From Caldifarciminota bacterium (GTDB lineage Bacteria; Hydrothermota; Tepidihabitantia; Tepidihabitantales; Tepidihabitantaceae), in the NCBI GenBank assembly GCA_016935295.1, contig JAFGRF010000366.1, forward strand, positions 1 to 7,446: a DNA stretch of 7,446 bases, in the 5' to 3' direction. A model generated the notes under the pieces. It searched no databases and was not told the origin of the DNA. It worked only from the letters and a program-made list of their open reading frames with translations. A program made the translations under genes and the position numbers. This document shows, one piece after another, positions 1 to 5,352 of the stretch (the first letter of the stretch is position 1; every line of letters begins with the position of its first letter).

Positions 1-486
1 ACCATGGTACGAGCCAGGGCTTTCCAGCCCGCTCCGGTCGCCTGGGTCACCGCCGACGACGGGCGCTCGTCGCCCGTGACTTACAATCGTCCCTTCAGGG
101 TCTCCGGCCGGCAACTGCTCTTCACCCAGGTCGCCTCGCCCGGTTTCCTCACCGAGTACGAGATTGCGGTGGACGGGTCCGAGTATCTGCTGCTGCACAA
201 CCAGGTCACTCAACCGTCGCCCGGGCTCCGCCTGTCGAGCTTCGCGTATGACGCTGAGGCGGCGCGGGTCGGCCTGGAGTTCGGCACCGAGCAGCGCTGG
301 CTCGGCATCGGCGAAAGCACGCAAGTCCTTGACCACTCACTCAATCTGCTCTCGGCGAGATTCGCCACCGATATGGGTGCCATCTTCGTCGTTAGTGACG
401 TCCGGTACCGACCTATCGTCTTTCTCGGTTTCGCGCTCGCGCTGCTCGGGCTCCTCCCCCCGGTATTCCGGAAGGAGTCCACGTGA
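1..486 (+). CDS. resB: Cytochrome c biogenesis protein ResB (Ccs1/CcsB), C-terminal part
   Basis: Open at the window's left edge, so the N-terminal membrane segments are missing; the first ATG (base 4) is internal, not a start. The 161 visible residues resemble the end of ResB: part of the extracytoplasmic domain (the YNRPF..SGRQLLFTQ stretch corresponds to the family's 'vNxPlrykGy..yq' region), then a final membrane helix at about 136-156 (PIVFLGFALALLGLLPPVF) and a short basic tail. In system II cytochrome c maturation, ResB and CcsA form the membrane complex that exports heme and ligates it to CXXCH apocytochromes on the outer face of the membrane. The assignment rests on this C-terminal pattern plus the directly overlapping ccsA; the domain itself is weakly conserved. 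The TGA stop overlaps the GTG start of ccsA, implying coupled translation. Confidence 0.82.
   Translation, partial: TMVRARAFQPAPVAWVTADDGRSSPVTYNRPFRVSGRQLLFTQVASPGFLTEYEIAVDGSEYLLLHNQVTQPSPGLRLSSFAYDAEAARVGLEFGTEQRWLGIGESTQVLDHSLNLLSARFATDMGAIFVVSDVRYRPIVFLGFALALLGLLPPVFRKEST
472..477 (+). promoter_or_regulatory. Shine-Dalgarno sequence of ccsA
   Basis: AAGGAG lies 5 bases before the GTG at 483, inside the last codons of resB. It decides for the GTG start of ccsA and shows that internal cistrons in this genome use Shine-Dalgarno initiation. Confidence 0.8.
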
Positions 487-1259
487 GCGGTCCTGGCCTG
501 CTCTACGCCGCCCTTGCCTGCTACGCTTTCGCCGCGGTCGCGGTCGCGATCGTCCGCTCACAGCATAGAACCGGTCGTCTTTCCCGGGCGAGCATCGCCG
601 TTTCCTCCCTCGGGATCGCTCTGCAGCTCGCATTCACGGTGGCACGCACGGTCTCCGTCGGGTTCCTGCCATTCGCGTCGCGGTTCGAGGCAATGGCCCT
701 GTTCGCGCTGGCGGTTCAGGCAGCCGGTTTGGCCGTCTACCTCGCGACGCGTCAGCATTCGGCCAAGCTCGGGACCGATGCATTGAGCGCGGTGCTGCTC
801 TTGGGAGCGCTGGTGTCTTCCGGGTTCCACCCGGGCGGCGGCCTGAATCCGATCCTGAACAGCCCCTGGTTCGCGGTTCACATCGTTGCGGCCTTCGCCG
901 GGTATGGCTGCTTCAGCGCAGGCCTTGCCTGGAGCGTATCCCGTCTCTTCGACCGCGCACTCGACCTCAACCCGACGGCAACGCGCCGCCTCGCCCTTGC
1001 CGGCCTGGTGCTTCTCGGCGCCGGCATCCTGACCGGTGCAATGTGGGCCGACAGTTCCTGGGGAACCTACTGGAACTGGGACCCGAAGGAGTCGTGGGCC
1101 CTGTTGACGTGGACGGTGATGATGCTCTTCGTCCATCTCGGTGGCCGCCGGCCCTCCCGTGCGGCCGCCGGGGTTTTCTTCGGTCTGGCCTTTGCCCTGA
1201 TGCTATTCACGTTCTTCGGCATCAACCTCCTCAAATGGGGGCTGCATCGGTACCAGTAG
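483..1259 (+). CDS. ccsA: Cytochrome c biogenesis protein CcsA (ResC), heme handling
   Basis: 258 residues, strongly hydrophobic, about eight membrane helices. The family's heme-binding WWD motif is intact at about residues 188-210 (WGTYWNWDPKESWALLTW). Histidines fit the known CcsA pattern: H133 (PWFAVH) as the first external heme ligand, H218 (MMLFVH) as the membrane histidine after WWD, and H255 in the C-terminal GLHRY as the second external ligand. With ResB it moves heme across the membrane and presents it to apocytochrome c. The GTG start overlaps the resB stop by 4 bases (GTGA) and has AAGGAG 5 bases upstream, so the two are an operon. Length is typical for a stand-alone CcsA of the shorter type. 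The role is well supported; residue roles are by analogy with characterised CcsBA proteins. Confidence 0.95.
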   Translation: MSGPGLLYAALACYAFAAVAVAIVRSQHRTGRLSRASIAVSSLGIALQLAFTVARTVSVGFLPFASRFEAMALFALAVQAAGLAVYLATRQHSAKLGTDALSAVLLLGALVSSGFHPGGGLNPILNSPWFAVHIVAAFAGYGCFSAGLAWSVSRLFDRALDLNPTATRRLALAGLVLLGAGILTGAMWADSSWGTYWNWDPKESWALLTWTVMMLFVHLGGRRPSRAAAGVFFGLAFALMLFTFFGINLLKWGLHRYQ

Positions 1260-1267
1260 CGGACCGA

Positions 1268-1317
1268 AGTCAGAGTTCAGAATCCGGAAACCAGAATGCA
1301 GAAGTAGAGACACCGGA
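1268..1317 (+). repeat. Degenerate heptanucleotide repeat tract, NNNCAGA type
   Basis: Just after the ccsA stop, five units in perfect 7-base register (1268-1302) follow a consensus near ANNCAGA, for example AACCAGA and ATGCAGA. About two looser units follow, with a one-base slip. The opening CCGAAGTCAGA (1264-1274) occurs identically at 2197-2207, where the same repeat type enters the next gene. The tract lies upstream of the promoter at 1341-1369. Confidence 0.8.
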
Positions 1318-1340
1318 ATGGAAAGCGGGCGTGGCGCGGT

Positions 1341-1369
1341 TTGACGTCCGCCTTCCGGGCCGCTATCCT
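1341..1369 (+). promoter_or_regulatory. Promoter of the tRNA nucleotidyltransferase gene
   Basis: -35 TTGACG (1341-1346), 17-base spacer, -10 TATCCT (1364-1369). Transcription would start near A1377, about three bases before the GTG at 1380, giving an almost leaderless mRNA. The TTG of the -35 box is in frame with the gene and could be mistaken for its start codon. Confidence 0.65.
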
Positions 1370-1379
1370 CAGCCCTAAC

Positions 1380-2939
1380 GTGCAAGAAGCAGCTAGACGG
1401 GCCCTGCGCGGCCTCGGTCGGCCATTCGAACGCCTGCTCGAAATCAAGGGCGCGCGTCGGCTCTTCCTGGTCGGCGGGACCATTCGGGATATCCTGCTCG
1501 GCCGCGAGCCGACCGATTTCGACCTCGCGGTCTCCGGCTCCGGGATTGACTTCGCAGCTGCCTTTGCTCGCAAGGTCCGCGGCAGCCTGGTCATCCTCTC
1601 CGAACCGGACGACGAGGCGCGGGTCGTCTACCAGCGGAGAATCACGTTCGACTTCAACGGATACGGCGACCGGACAATCGAAGACGACATCCGCCGCCGC
1701 GACTTCACGGCCAACGCCCTTGCCGTTGAGATTCTGCGGGACGGAGTCGGCGACCTGCTCGACATCGTTGCCGGCAGGAAAGACATCGCGGAGCGGCTGC
1801 TCCGGCCGGTAACCGAGGACTCGCTCCGACACGACCCGCTCCGTCTGCTCCGCGCCATCCGCATCGCGCTCGAACTCGACTTCCGTATCGACGAGTCGGT
1901 TTTCGACCTCGGCCGCAGCATCACCCTCAGGGAGACCGCGCCTGAACGCATCGGCGCGGAACTGCTCCGGATAATGGAATGCCCGGGCTCCTACACGTTC
2001 ATCCGCAAGCTGTTCGATCTCGGACGGCTGCAGGACATCATGCCCGAGCTCGTGCCGTTGCTCGAGGACGAGGACCTGCGTGAGCACTCGTTCAGGACGT
2101 ACTTCAAGATCGAGGAAATAATCACCGAAGACTCGTTCTTCCGTCGCTTCGAACCCGAATGGGCCCAATACTTCGACAAGTGGGGCTTGGTCGAGGCCGA
2201 AGTCAGAAGCGAGAAACCAGAGAGCAGAGACCAGAAGCCGGATATGCCGACCGATATCTCCGACCAATCTGCAATATGCAATCTGAAATCTGAAATCCCC
2301 ACAGCCCCTGGCCCCCAACCCCCAGCCCCAAGCCCCTCGCCTCTGCCTTACCGCCGCGGCCTGCTCAAGCTTGCCGGCCTGCTCCACGACCTGGCCAAGC
2401 CCGAGACCCGGTTCGTCAACGTGCAGGGGGAAGTCCATTTCTACGGACACGACAGCCTTGGCGCGCGGGCAGCGGCTCGCATCGGCCGCAGACGTCTCCG
2501 CCTTTCCCGCGCCCAGACCGCGATGCTCTCGGCCCTCGTGGCCGAGCACATGCGGCTCCACCTGCTCGCCACCGCGCCGGAACTCACCGAACGCGCGGTA
2601 CGCCGGTTCTTCCGCGATCTCGGCGAGGACGCGTTCGGCATGATGATTCTCTGCTTCGCCGACGGCTGGGCAACTGCCGGCCGTACCGGCCACCTCGAAG
2701 ATACGATAAGCCGGATGATTGAGCAGCGCCGGGCCGAGGCCGCCAAGCTCAAGGTCAAACGCTACGTGACCGGTCACGAGCTGATCGCGCTCGGGTTGAA
2801 GCCCGGACCGGCCTTCAAGGTCATACTGCAGGAGCTTGAGGACCTCCAACTCGAAGGCGTAATATCAAGCACCGAACAGGGCCTCGACTACGTCAAAGCA
2901 CACCTCCCCGGGCTTCTCTCCGAAAGCACAAAGCCGTAG
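1380..2939 (+). CDS. tRNA nucleotidyltransferase / poly(A) polymerase family protein with HD domain
   Basis: 519 residues from GTG 1380. The class II nucleotidyltransferase head shows LVGGTIRDILLG (30-41) and the metal-binding pair D46/D48 in TDFDLAV, then RRRDFTANALAVE (105-117) and the RNA-binding region SLRHDPLRLLRAIR (148-161). An HD phosphohydrolase domain follows: LLHDLAKP (H336, D337) and FYGHDSLGA. Such enzymes add or repair the CCA end of tRNA, or add 3' A tails; CCA-, CC-, A-adding and poly(A) activity cannot be told apart here. The frame is open back to TTG 1341, but that TTG is part of a -35 box, so GTG 1380 is preferred. Residues about 275-323 are a proline-rich linker encoded entirely by a heptanucleotide tract and absent from ordinary family members as I know them; it falls between the RNA-binding region and the HD domain, so both should fold. 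Confidence 0.92.
   Translation: MQEAARRALRGLGRPFERLLEIKGARRLFLVGGTIRDILLGREPTDFDLAVSGSGIDFAAAFARKVRGSLVILSEPDDEARVVYQRRITFDFNGYGDRTIEDDIRRRDFTANALAVEILRDGVGDLLDIVAGRKDIAERLLRPVTEDSLRHDPLRLLRAIRIALELDFRIDESVFDLGRSITLRETAPERIGAELLRIMECPGSYTFIRKLFDLGRLQDIMPELVPLLEDEDLREHSFRTYFKIEEIITEDSFFRRFEPEWAQYFDKWGLVEAEVRSEKPESRDQKPDMPTDISDQSAICNLKSEIPTAPGPQPPAPSPSPLPYRRGLLKLAGLLHDLAKPETRFVNVQGEVHFYGHDSLGARAAARIGRRRLRLSRAQTAMLSALVAEHMRLHLLATAPELTERAVRRFFRDLGEDAFGMMILCFADGWATAGRTGHLEDTISRMIEQRRAEAAKLKVKRYVTGHELIALGLKPGPAFKVILQELEDLQLEGVISSTEQGLDYVKAHLPGLLSESTKP
2201..2347 (+). repeat. 21-unit heptanucleotide tract inside the nucleotidyltransferase gene
   Basis: 147 bases divide into 21 consecutive 7-base units with no slip. 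The units change in blocks: NNNCAGA/NNCCGGA types (2201-2242), mixed units (2243-2263), GCAATCT/GAAATCT types (2264-2298), then C-rich types such as CCCCAGC and CCCCAAC (2299-2347). 147 is also a multiple of 3, so the tract adds 49 codons without breaking the frame. The first block matches the intergenic tract at 1268-1317. Confidence 0.88.
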
Positions 2940-2983
2940 GGCCAGAGGACCAAGCAGTGGCGAGACGAAGCGGCAGAGAGTGG

Positions 2984-3067
2984 GTCCGGTCCTTTGTCCT
3001 TGGTCCTTCTTCCCTGGTACTTTGCCTCCTGACATGACCACTAGAACACTAGACCACTCGGCCACTT
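2984..3067 (+). repeat. Heptanucleotide tract between and into genes (CCTTGGT and CACTAGA types)
   Basis: Twelve 7-base units in one register: a pyrimidine-rich block with CCTTTGT, CCTTGGT, CCTTCTT and CCCTGGT (2991-3018), then an ACTAGAA/CACTAGA/CCACTCG/GCCACTT block (3040-3067). Looser purine-rich units extend the same register back to about 2936, just at the stop codon of the preceding gene. The tract fills the gap between genes and encodes the first eleven codons of the radical SAM protein. Confidence 0.8.
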
Positions 3068-4011
3068 CCTTTGTCTACGGTCCTGTCCCAAGCCGGCGCC
3101 TCGGTCTCTCGCTCGGCATCAACGTCATTCCGTTCAAGACCTGCACGCTCGACTGCGTCTACTGCCAGTGCGGCGGAACCACGAGGAAGACACTCGGACG
3201 CCGCTCCTTCTTCCCGGCGAACGACATCATCGCCGCGGTCCGCACCGCCGTCCGTCAGTGGTCAACCGCCAAACGGCACTCCTCGATCTCTTATCTCACC
3301 TTTGCCGGCGAGGGCGAGCCGACCCTCAACAGGGACCTGGGCCGCATCATCCGCCGGCTCAAGCAGGAATTCTCCATACCAGTCGCAGTCATCACCAACT
3401 CGACGCTCCTGACCGACCCTCAGGTCCGGCGCGACCTCTACGCTGCGGACCTCGTGGTGCCCTCGCTCGACGCCGCAGACCAGCGGACGTTCGCCCGCGT
3501 AAACCGCTGCCACCGCGATCTGCGCGTCAGGGATATCATCGAAGGCCTGAAGCTCTTCCGCCTTCGCTACCGCGGCAAGCTGTGGCTCGAGACAATGCTC
3601 GTGAGAGGCATCAACGACTCGGTCGAGCAGGTCGTTGCCCTGCGCAGAGCTGCGTGGGAGATCAAGCCGGACCGCGTTCAGCTCAACACGGTTGTCCGGC
3701 CACCGGCCGAGAAGTCCGCGAAGCCTATGTCACAGGATGACCTGGAGCAGATCCAGTACCTGTTCGGCCCGAACACGGATATTATTGGCGAGGCGAAGGA
3801 CGATGGACGAAGGACAAAGGGTACGATGGAGACCAGGCCCGATGAGGCGATAGTCGCCACGGTTCAGGGCCGGCCGGTGACCAAGCTCGACCTCGTCAAC
3901 TCACTCGGCTTCCCGCCGCGGCAGATCGAGGCCGCCCTGCGCCGGCTGCTGCGTTCCCGACGCATCAGGCTGGTCCAATTCCAGGGGAAAAGCTTCTACG
4001 AGCCGGCGTAG
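3034..4011 (+). CDS. Radical SAM protein, GPVPSRRLG family, with C-terminal winged-helix-like domain
   Basis: 325 residues from ATG 3034. The [4Fe-4S] motif is CTLDCVYC (C37, C41, C44), three cysteines binding the cluster that cleaves S-adenosylmethionine. The N-terminal YGPVPSRRLGLSLG, the GEGEPT motif (92-97), VITNSTLL (119-126), VVPSLDAAD (141-149) and LNTVVRPPAE (217-226) identify an uncharacterised radical SAM family related to wyosine-type Fe-S oxidoreductases (COG0731-like). The substrate is unknown. Residues about 270-325 look like a small winged-helix domain (VTKLDLVNSLGF..RQIEAALRRLLRSRRI), as in other members. ATG 3034 is the last plausible start before the conserved core; GTG 2980 would add 18 residues of pure repeat sequence. 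No Shine-Dalgarno or clear promoter precedes it. Residues 255-267 are encoded by a second heptanucleotide tract. It may be read through from the upstream gene, 94 bases away. Confidence 0.9.
   Translation: MTTRTLDHSATSFVYGPVPSRRLGLSLGINVIPFKTCTLDCVYCQCGGTTRKTLGRRSFFPANDIIAAVRTAVRQWSTAKRHSSISYLTFAGEGEPTLNRDLGRIIRRLKQEFSIPVAVITNSTLLTDPQVRRDLYAADLVVPSLDAADQRTFARVNRCHRDLRVRDIIEGLKLFRLRYRGKLWLETMLVRGINDSVEQVVALRRAAWEIKPDRVQLNTVVRPPAEKSAKPMSQDDLEQIQYLFGPNTDIIGEAKDDGRRTKGTMETRPDEAIVATVQGRPVTKLDLVNSLGFPPRQIEAALRRLLRSRRIRLVQFQGKSFYEPA
3795..3836 (+). repeat. Heptanucleotide tract inside the radical SAM gene (GAAGGAC type)
   Basis: Six 7-base units (42 bases, 14 codons); the first three are GAAGGAC, GATGGAC, GAAGGAC and the last three are looser. 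The reverse complement of 3802-3820 matches 2991-3009 at 17 of 19 positions, so this is an inverted copy of the tract at the start of the same gene. It encodes a charged linker (EAKDDGRRTKG) between the radical SAM core and the winged-helix-like domain. Confidence 0.8.
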
Positions 4012-4020
4012 CCGGCTCGT
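3998..4020. terminator. Perfect 10-bp hairpin over the radical SAM stop codon
   Basis: ACGAGCCGGC (3998-4007), loop GTA, and its exact complement (4011-4020). The TAG stop (4009-4011) lies in the loop and stem. Downstream on the plus strand there is no T run, so classic termination there is doubtful. On the minus strand the stem is followed by AGAAGCTTTTCC, a better fit for stopping antisense transcription. Confidence 0.45.
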
Positions 4021-4102
4021 CCGACACTCGCTCGTCACCTCCTGCAACGTCGAGTCAGAGGCGCGAGCGGCCGTGTTGTGTGCTAGAGTGCCGAACGGGC
4101 GG

Positions 4103-4127
4103 ACAAAGTCGCGGCCAACGGCCGCGA
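4103..4127 (-). terminator. Terminator of the 49-residue membrane protein gene
   Basis: 8-bp stem TCGCGGCC / GGCCGCGA (4109-4116 with 4120-4127) and a 3-base loop, 10 bases past the TGA of the minus-strand gene, followed on that strand by CTTTGT (4108-4103). The T tract is short, so efficiency is uncertain. No gene lies between 4012 and 4137. Confidence 0.5.
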
Positions 4128-4137
4128 ATCACCCCCC

Positions 4138-4287
4138 TCAGGTACTGACCGGAATCTGTTCGGACCGGAACTCGTCCTGCGGCTGAGGCGTGGGTGCCTG
4201 GCCGGCGAACGCGACGAACAGGAAGAAAGCGGCAACGATCGCGATGATCAGCGCCCAGACGGTACGGGACGCGTTCTTCGACGTCAT
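4138..4287 (-). CDS. Small single-pass membrane protein, 49 residues, unknown function
   Basis: One membrane helix at about residues 10-29 (VWALIIAIVAAFFLFVAFAG), preceded by a short basic N-terminus (K4, R8) and followed by a proline/glutamine-rich acidic tail (APTPQPQDEF). By the positive-inside rule the tail would lie outside the cytoplasm. I do not recognise a family. The start at ATG 4287 is chosen because it lies exactly 7 bases after the -10 of a well-formed promoter; the frame is open upstream to a TTG at 4323, but that TTG belongs to the -35 box. It follows the two-gene minus-strand operon but has its own promoter and is followed by a hairpin terminator, so it is probably monocistronic. 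The promoter is the main evidence that it is expressed. Confidence 0.7.
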   Translation of the reverse strand: MTSKNASRTVWALIIAIVAAFFLFVAFAGQAPTPQPQDEFRSEQIPVST

Positions 4288-4294
4288 CAGTGCG

Positions 4295-4323
4295 ATTCTA
4301 AGACGGGATTCCTGCCGCGTCAA
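4295..4323 (-). promoter_or_regulatory. Leaderless promoter of the 49-residue membrane protein
   Basis: On the minus strand: -35 TTGACG (4323-4318), 17-base spacer, -10 TAGAAT (4300-4295), then 7 bases to ATG 4287. The predicted +1 is 4288 or 4287, so the mRNA should begin at the start codon. No Shine-Dalgarno is present. Confidence 0.75.
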
Positions 4324-4347
4324 TCGAGCAGATTCGCTGTGTTTGAA

Positions 4348-4596
4348 TCAGCGACCCCGCGGCGTGCGTATGAGAACCAAACCCGCCAGCAAGGCAAGCA
4401 GCCCTCCGACAATCAGCACGATGTCGACGGCCCGGGCGTTGCCGGTCAGCACGTAGGCGATTCCGACTCCGGCTGCTCCGATTCCCGCCAGGCAGGTGAT
4501 GGTGCGAAGTTGCTTCGTGCGCTGCGAACCGGCGGCCGGCGCAGGAGCCATCGGTTTGCTGCTCGCGGATGCCTGGTCGCTTGCGTCGGGTATCAC
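4348..4596 (-). CDS. Small two-TM membrane protein, 82 residues, unknown function
   Basis: A hydrophilic N-terminus rich in Ala, Ser and Pro (1-25) and a basic patch (RTKQLR, 26-31) precede two membrane helices at about 33-51 (ITCLAGIGAAGVGIAYVLT) and 57-76 (VDIVLIVGGLLALLAGLVLI), ending in a basic tail (RTPRGR). The charges suggest both ends face the cytoplasm. Start GTG 4596 lies 11 bases after the stop of the 144-residue gene, indicating co-transcription. No Shine-Dalgarno is visible; ATG 4551 (residue 16) is an alternative start. I recognise no family. Similar glycine-rich two-helix proteins are common as unannotated small membrane proteins, so no function is proposed. Confidence 0.65.
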   Translation of the reverse strand: MIPDASDQASASSKPMAPAPAAGSQRTKQLRTITCLAGIGAAGVGIAYVLTGNARAVDIVLIVGGLLALLAGLVLIRTPRGR

Positions 4597-4607
4597 CGGT
4601 CGGGCGG

Positions 4608-5042
4608 CTAGATTTCCGACAGGTCGCCCAGCCGGTCGAGAATGCTGACGCTGCTACGCGGACGGGCTTCTCTCTCGGCCTTGGCCCTCATGGCAGCGGG
4701 CAGTGCTCCGAGTATGAAGTGCATCTGCGAAAGCCGCGGGTACACCTTGTTGCGCCAACCCTCTTCCGGTTCTCCACCCAGTGCCAACGTCGTGTAGAAG
4801 TCCAGCATCGAGAACCGGTCTCCTTCGCACAGCGCCTGGAACTTGCCCAGCCCGGCAAAGCCGGAGTCGGCCATCAGTTGGACCGCGCGGTAGTACCACG
4901 CGCAGAACCGGTTCGCCTCGTTGTGCCAGTCTTGAACGCTCTTGTGCAGGATTCCCGCTTCGTCCGCAAAGGTATCGCGCAGGCTCAGAGCAGTCCTCTG
5001 CAGGTCGTCGGCTTCCCTCATCAGACTAACGTGTGATTTCAT
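4608..5042 (-). CDS. Uncharacterised 144-residue soluble protein
   Basis: The start is well supported: GGAGGAGGT (5054-5046 on the minus strand) lies just upstream of ATG 5042. The protein looks mostly helical, has no signal peptide or membrane helix, and carries an aromatic-rich centre (DWHNEANRF, then WYY at 49-51; W39, W96), cysteines C47 and C72, and a basic stretch near 119-129. I recognise no family or catalytic motif. It lies downstream of a promoter at 5249-5221 and a 25-residue leader ORF, and 11 bases before the 82-residue membrane protein gene, so the three look like one transcript. A soluble partner for the membrane protein is possible but is inference. Codon use and GC match the neighbours. 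Confidence 0.82.
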   Translation of the reverse strand: MKSHVSLMREADDLQRTALSLRDTFADEAGILHKSVQDWHNEANRFCAWYYRAVQLMADSGFAGLGKFQALCEGDRFSMLDFYTTLALGGEPEEGWRNKVYPRLSQMHFILGALPAAMRAKAEREARPRSSVSILDRLGDLSEI

Positions 5043-5044
5043 CG

Positions 5045-5054
5045 CACCTCCTCC
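5045..5054 (-). promoter_or_regulatory. Strong Shine-Dalgarno of the 144-residue gene
   Basis: GGAGGAGGTG read on the minus strand, ending 2 bases before ATG 5042, with its GGAGG core 7 bases from the start. It is the strongest ribosome site in the window and suggests an internal cistron of a longer transcript, in contrast to the leaderless first genes. Confidence 0.8.
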
Positions 5055-5135
5055 ACGCGTTGGCTAGTGCGTTCGGTTTGTTCGTGAATCGCAGCTTCGT
5101 CGGAGACAACTCTACCCCGGACGGCCACGGCCCGG

Positions 5136-5213
5136 TCATCGGCTCGTTTCCACGGGAATTGAGCACGGAGCATTGCACCCCGTATCACTCAGGGCCGGAC
5201 CTGACTCGGCCAT
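5136..5213 (-). CDS. Putative 25-residue leaderless leader peptide or microprotein
   Basis: ATG 5213 lies exactly 7 bases after a -10 box, the same geometry as two other leaderless genes here, so a transcript from that promoter would begin at this codon and translate 25 residues to TGA 5136-5138. The peptide is polar with two cysteines (C13, C17) in DTGCNAPC and has no hydrophobic segment. It ends 93 bases before the strong Shine-Dalgarno start of the 144-residue gene. It could be a regulatory leader ORF, a small protein in its own right, or only a start-like triplet at the transcription start. I see no run of one codon type that would suggest classic attenuation. Detection rests on promoter geometry, not homology. 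Confidence 0.45.
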   Translation of the reverse strand: MAESGPALSDTGCNAPCSIPVETSR

Positions 5214-5220
5214 CGGCAGG

Positions 5221-5249
5221 ATTCTAGAACCGGCGAACGAAGATGTCAA
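5221..5249 (-). promoter_or_regulatory. Promoter of the minus-strand small-protein operon
   Basis: On the minus strand: perfect -35 TTGACA (5249-5244), 17-base spacer, -10 TAGAAT (5226-5221), predicted +1 at 5214/5213. It would drive the leader ORF, the 144-residue gene (leader about 170 bases) and the 82-residue gene. It shares its -10 hexamer with the 4295-4323 promoter. Confidence 0.75.
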
Positions 5250-5251
5250 AC

Positions 5252-5315
5252 CGGCAGAACGAGCCGTTGAATTTCGTGAATTCGGACCTGCGGATCTGGA
5301 ACTGAGGTTCTGCCG
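5252..5315. repeat. Inverted repeat between two divergent promoters
   Basis: Perfect 9-bp arms CGGCAGAAC (5252-5260) and GTTCTGCCG (5307-5315) with a 46-base middle that holds a smaller GAATT/AATTC hairpin. It sits 2 bases upstream of the minus-strand -35 box and 37 bases before the plus-strand -35 box. It could be a split operator or a hairpin. The rest of 5250-5352 shows no gene. Confidence 0.45.
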
Positions 5316-5352
5316 CCGCAGAGCCGGGCACGTCGTCCGGTCTACTCCGCGC

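Noticed and set aside
483..1259. Other open frames overlapping ccsA, for example minus strand 558-1136
   Set aside because: Shadows of the well-conserved ccsA coding frame without start signals.
2201..2347. Repeat tract as a CRISPR array
   Set aside because: Units are 7 bases long, contiguous and degenerate, with no spacers of constant length and no cas genes.
2201..2347. Mobile element or intron breaking the nucleotidyltransferase gene
   Set aside because: The frame is kept, there are no terminal inverted repeats, target duplication or ORF, and both flanking domains are intact.
1203..2849. 548-codon open frame on the minus strand opposite the nucleotidyltransferase gene
   Set aside because: The plus strand encodes a clear conserved enzyme. 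Long antisense frames are common in GC-rich genes, and the translation has no recognisable domain.
2980..3033. GTG 2980 as the start of the radical SAM gene
   Set aside because: The extra 18 residues are encoded almost wholly by pyrimidine-rich heptamers and have no family equivalent, so ATG 3034 is preferred.
5243..5305. 20-codon plus-strand ORF, Asn-rich
   Set aside because: No promoter or ribosome site precedes it, it overlaps the minus-strand -35 box, and it is too short to judge.
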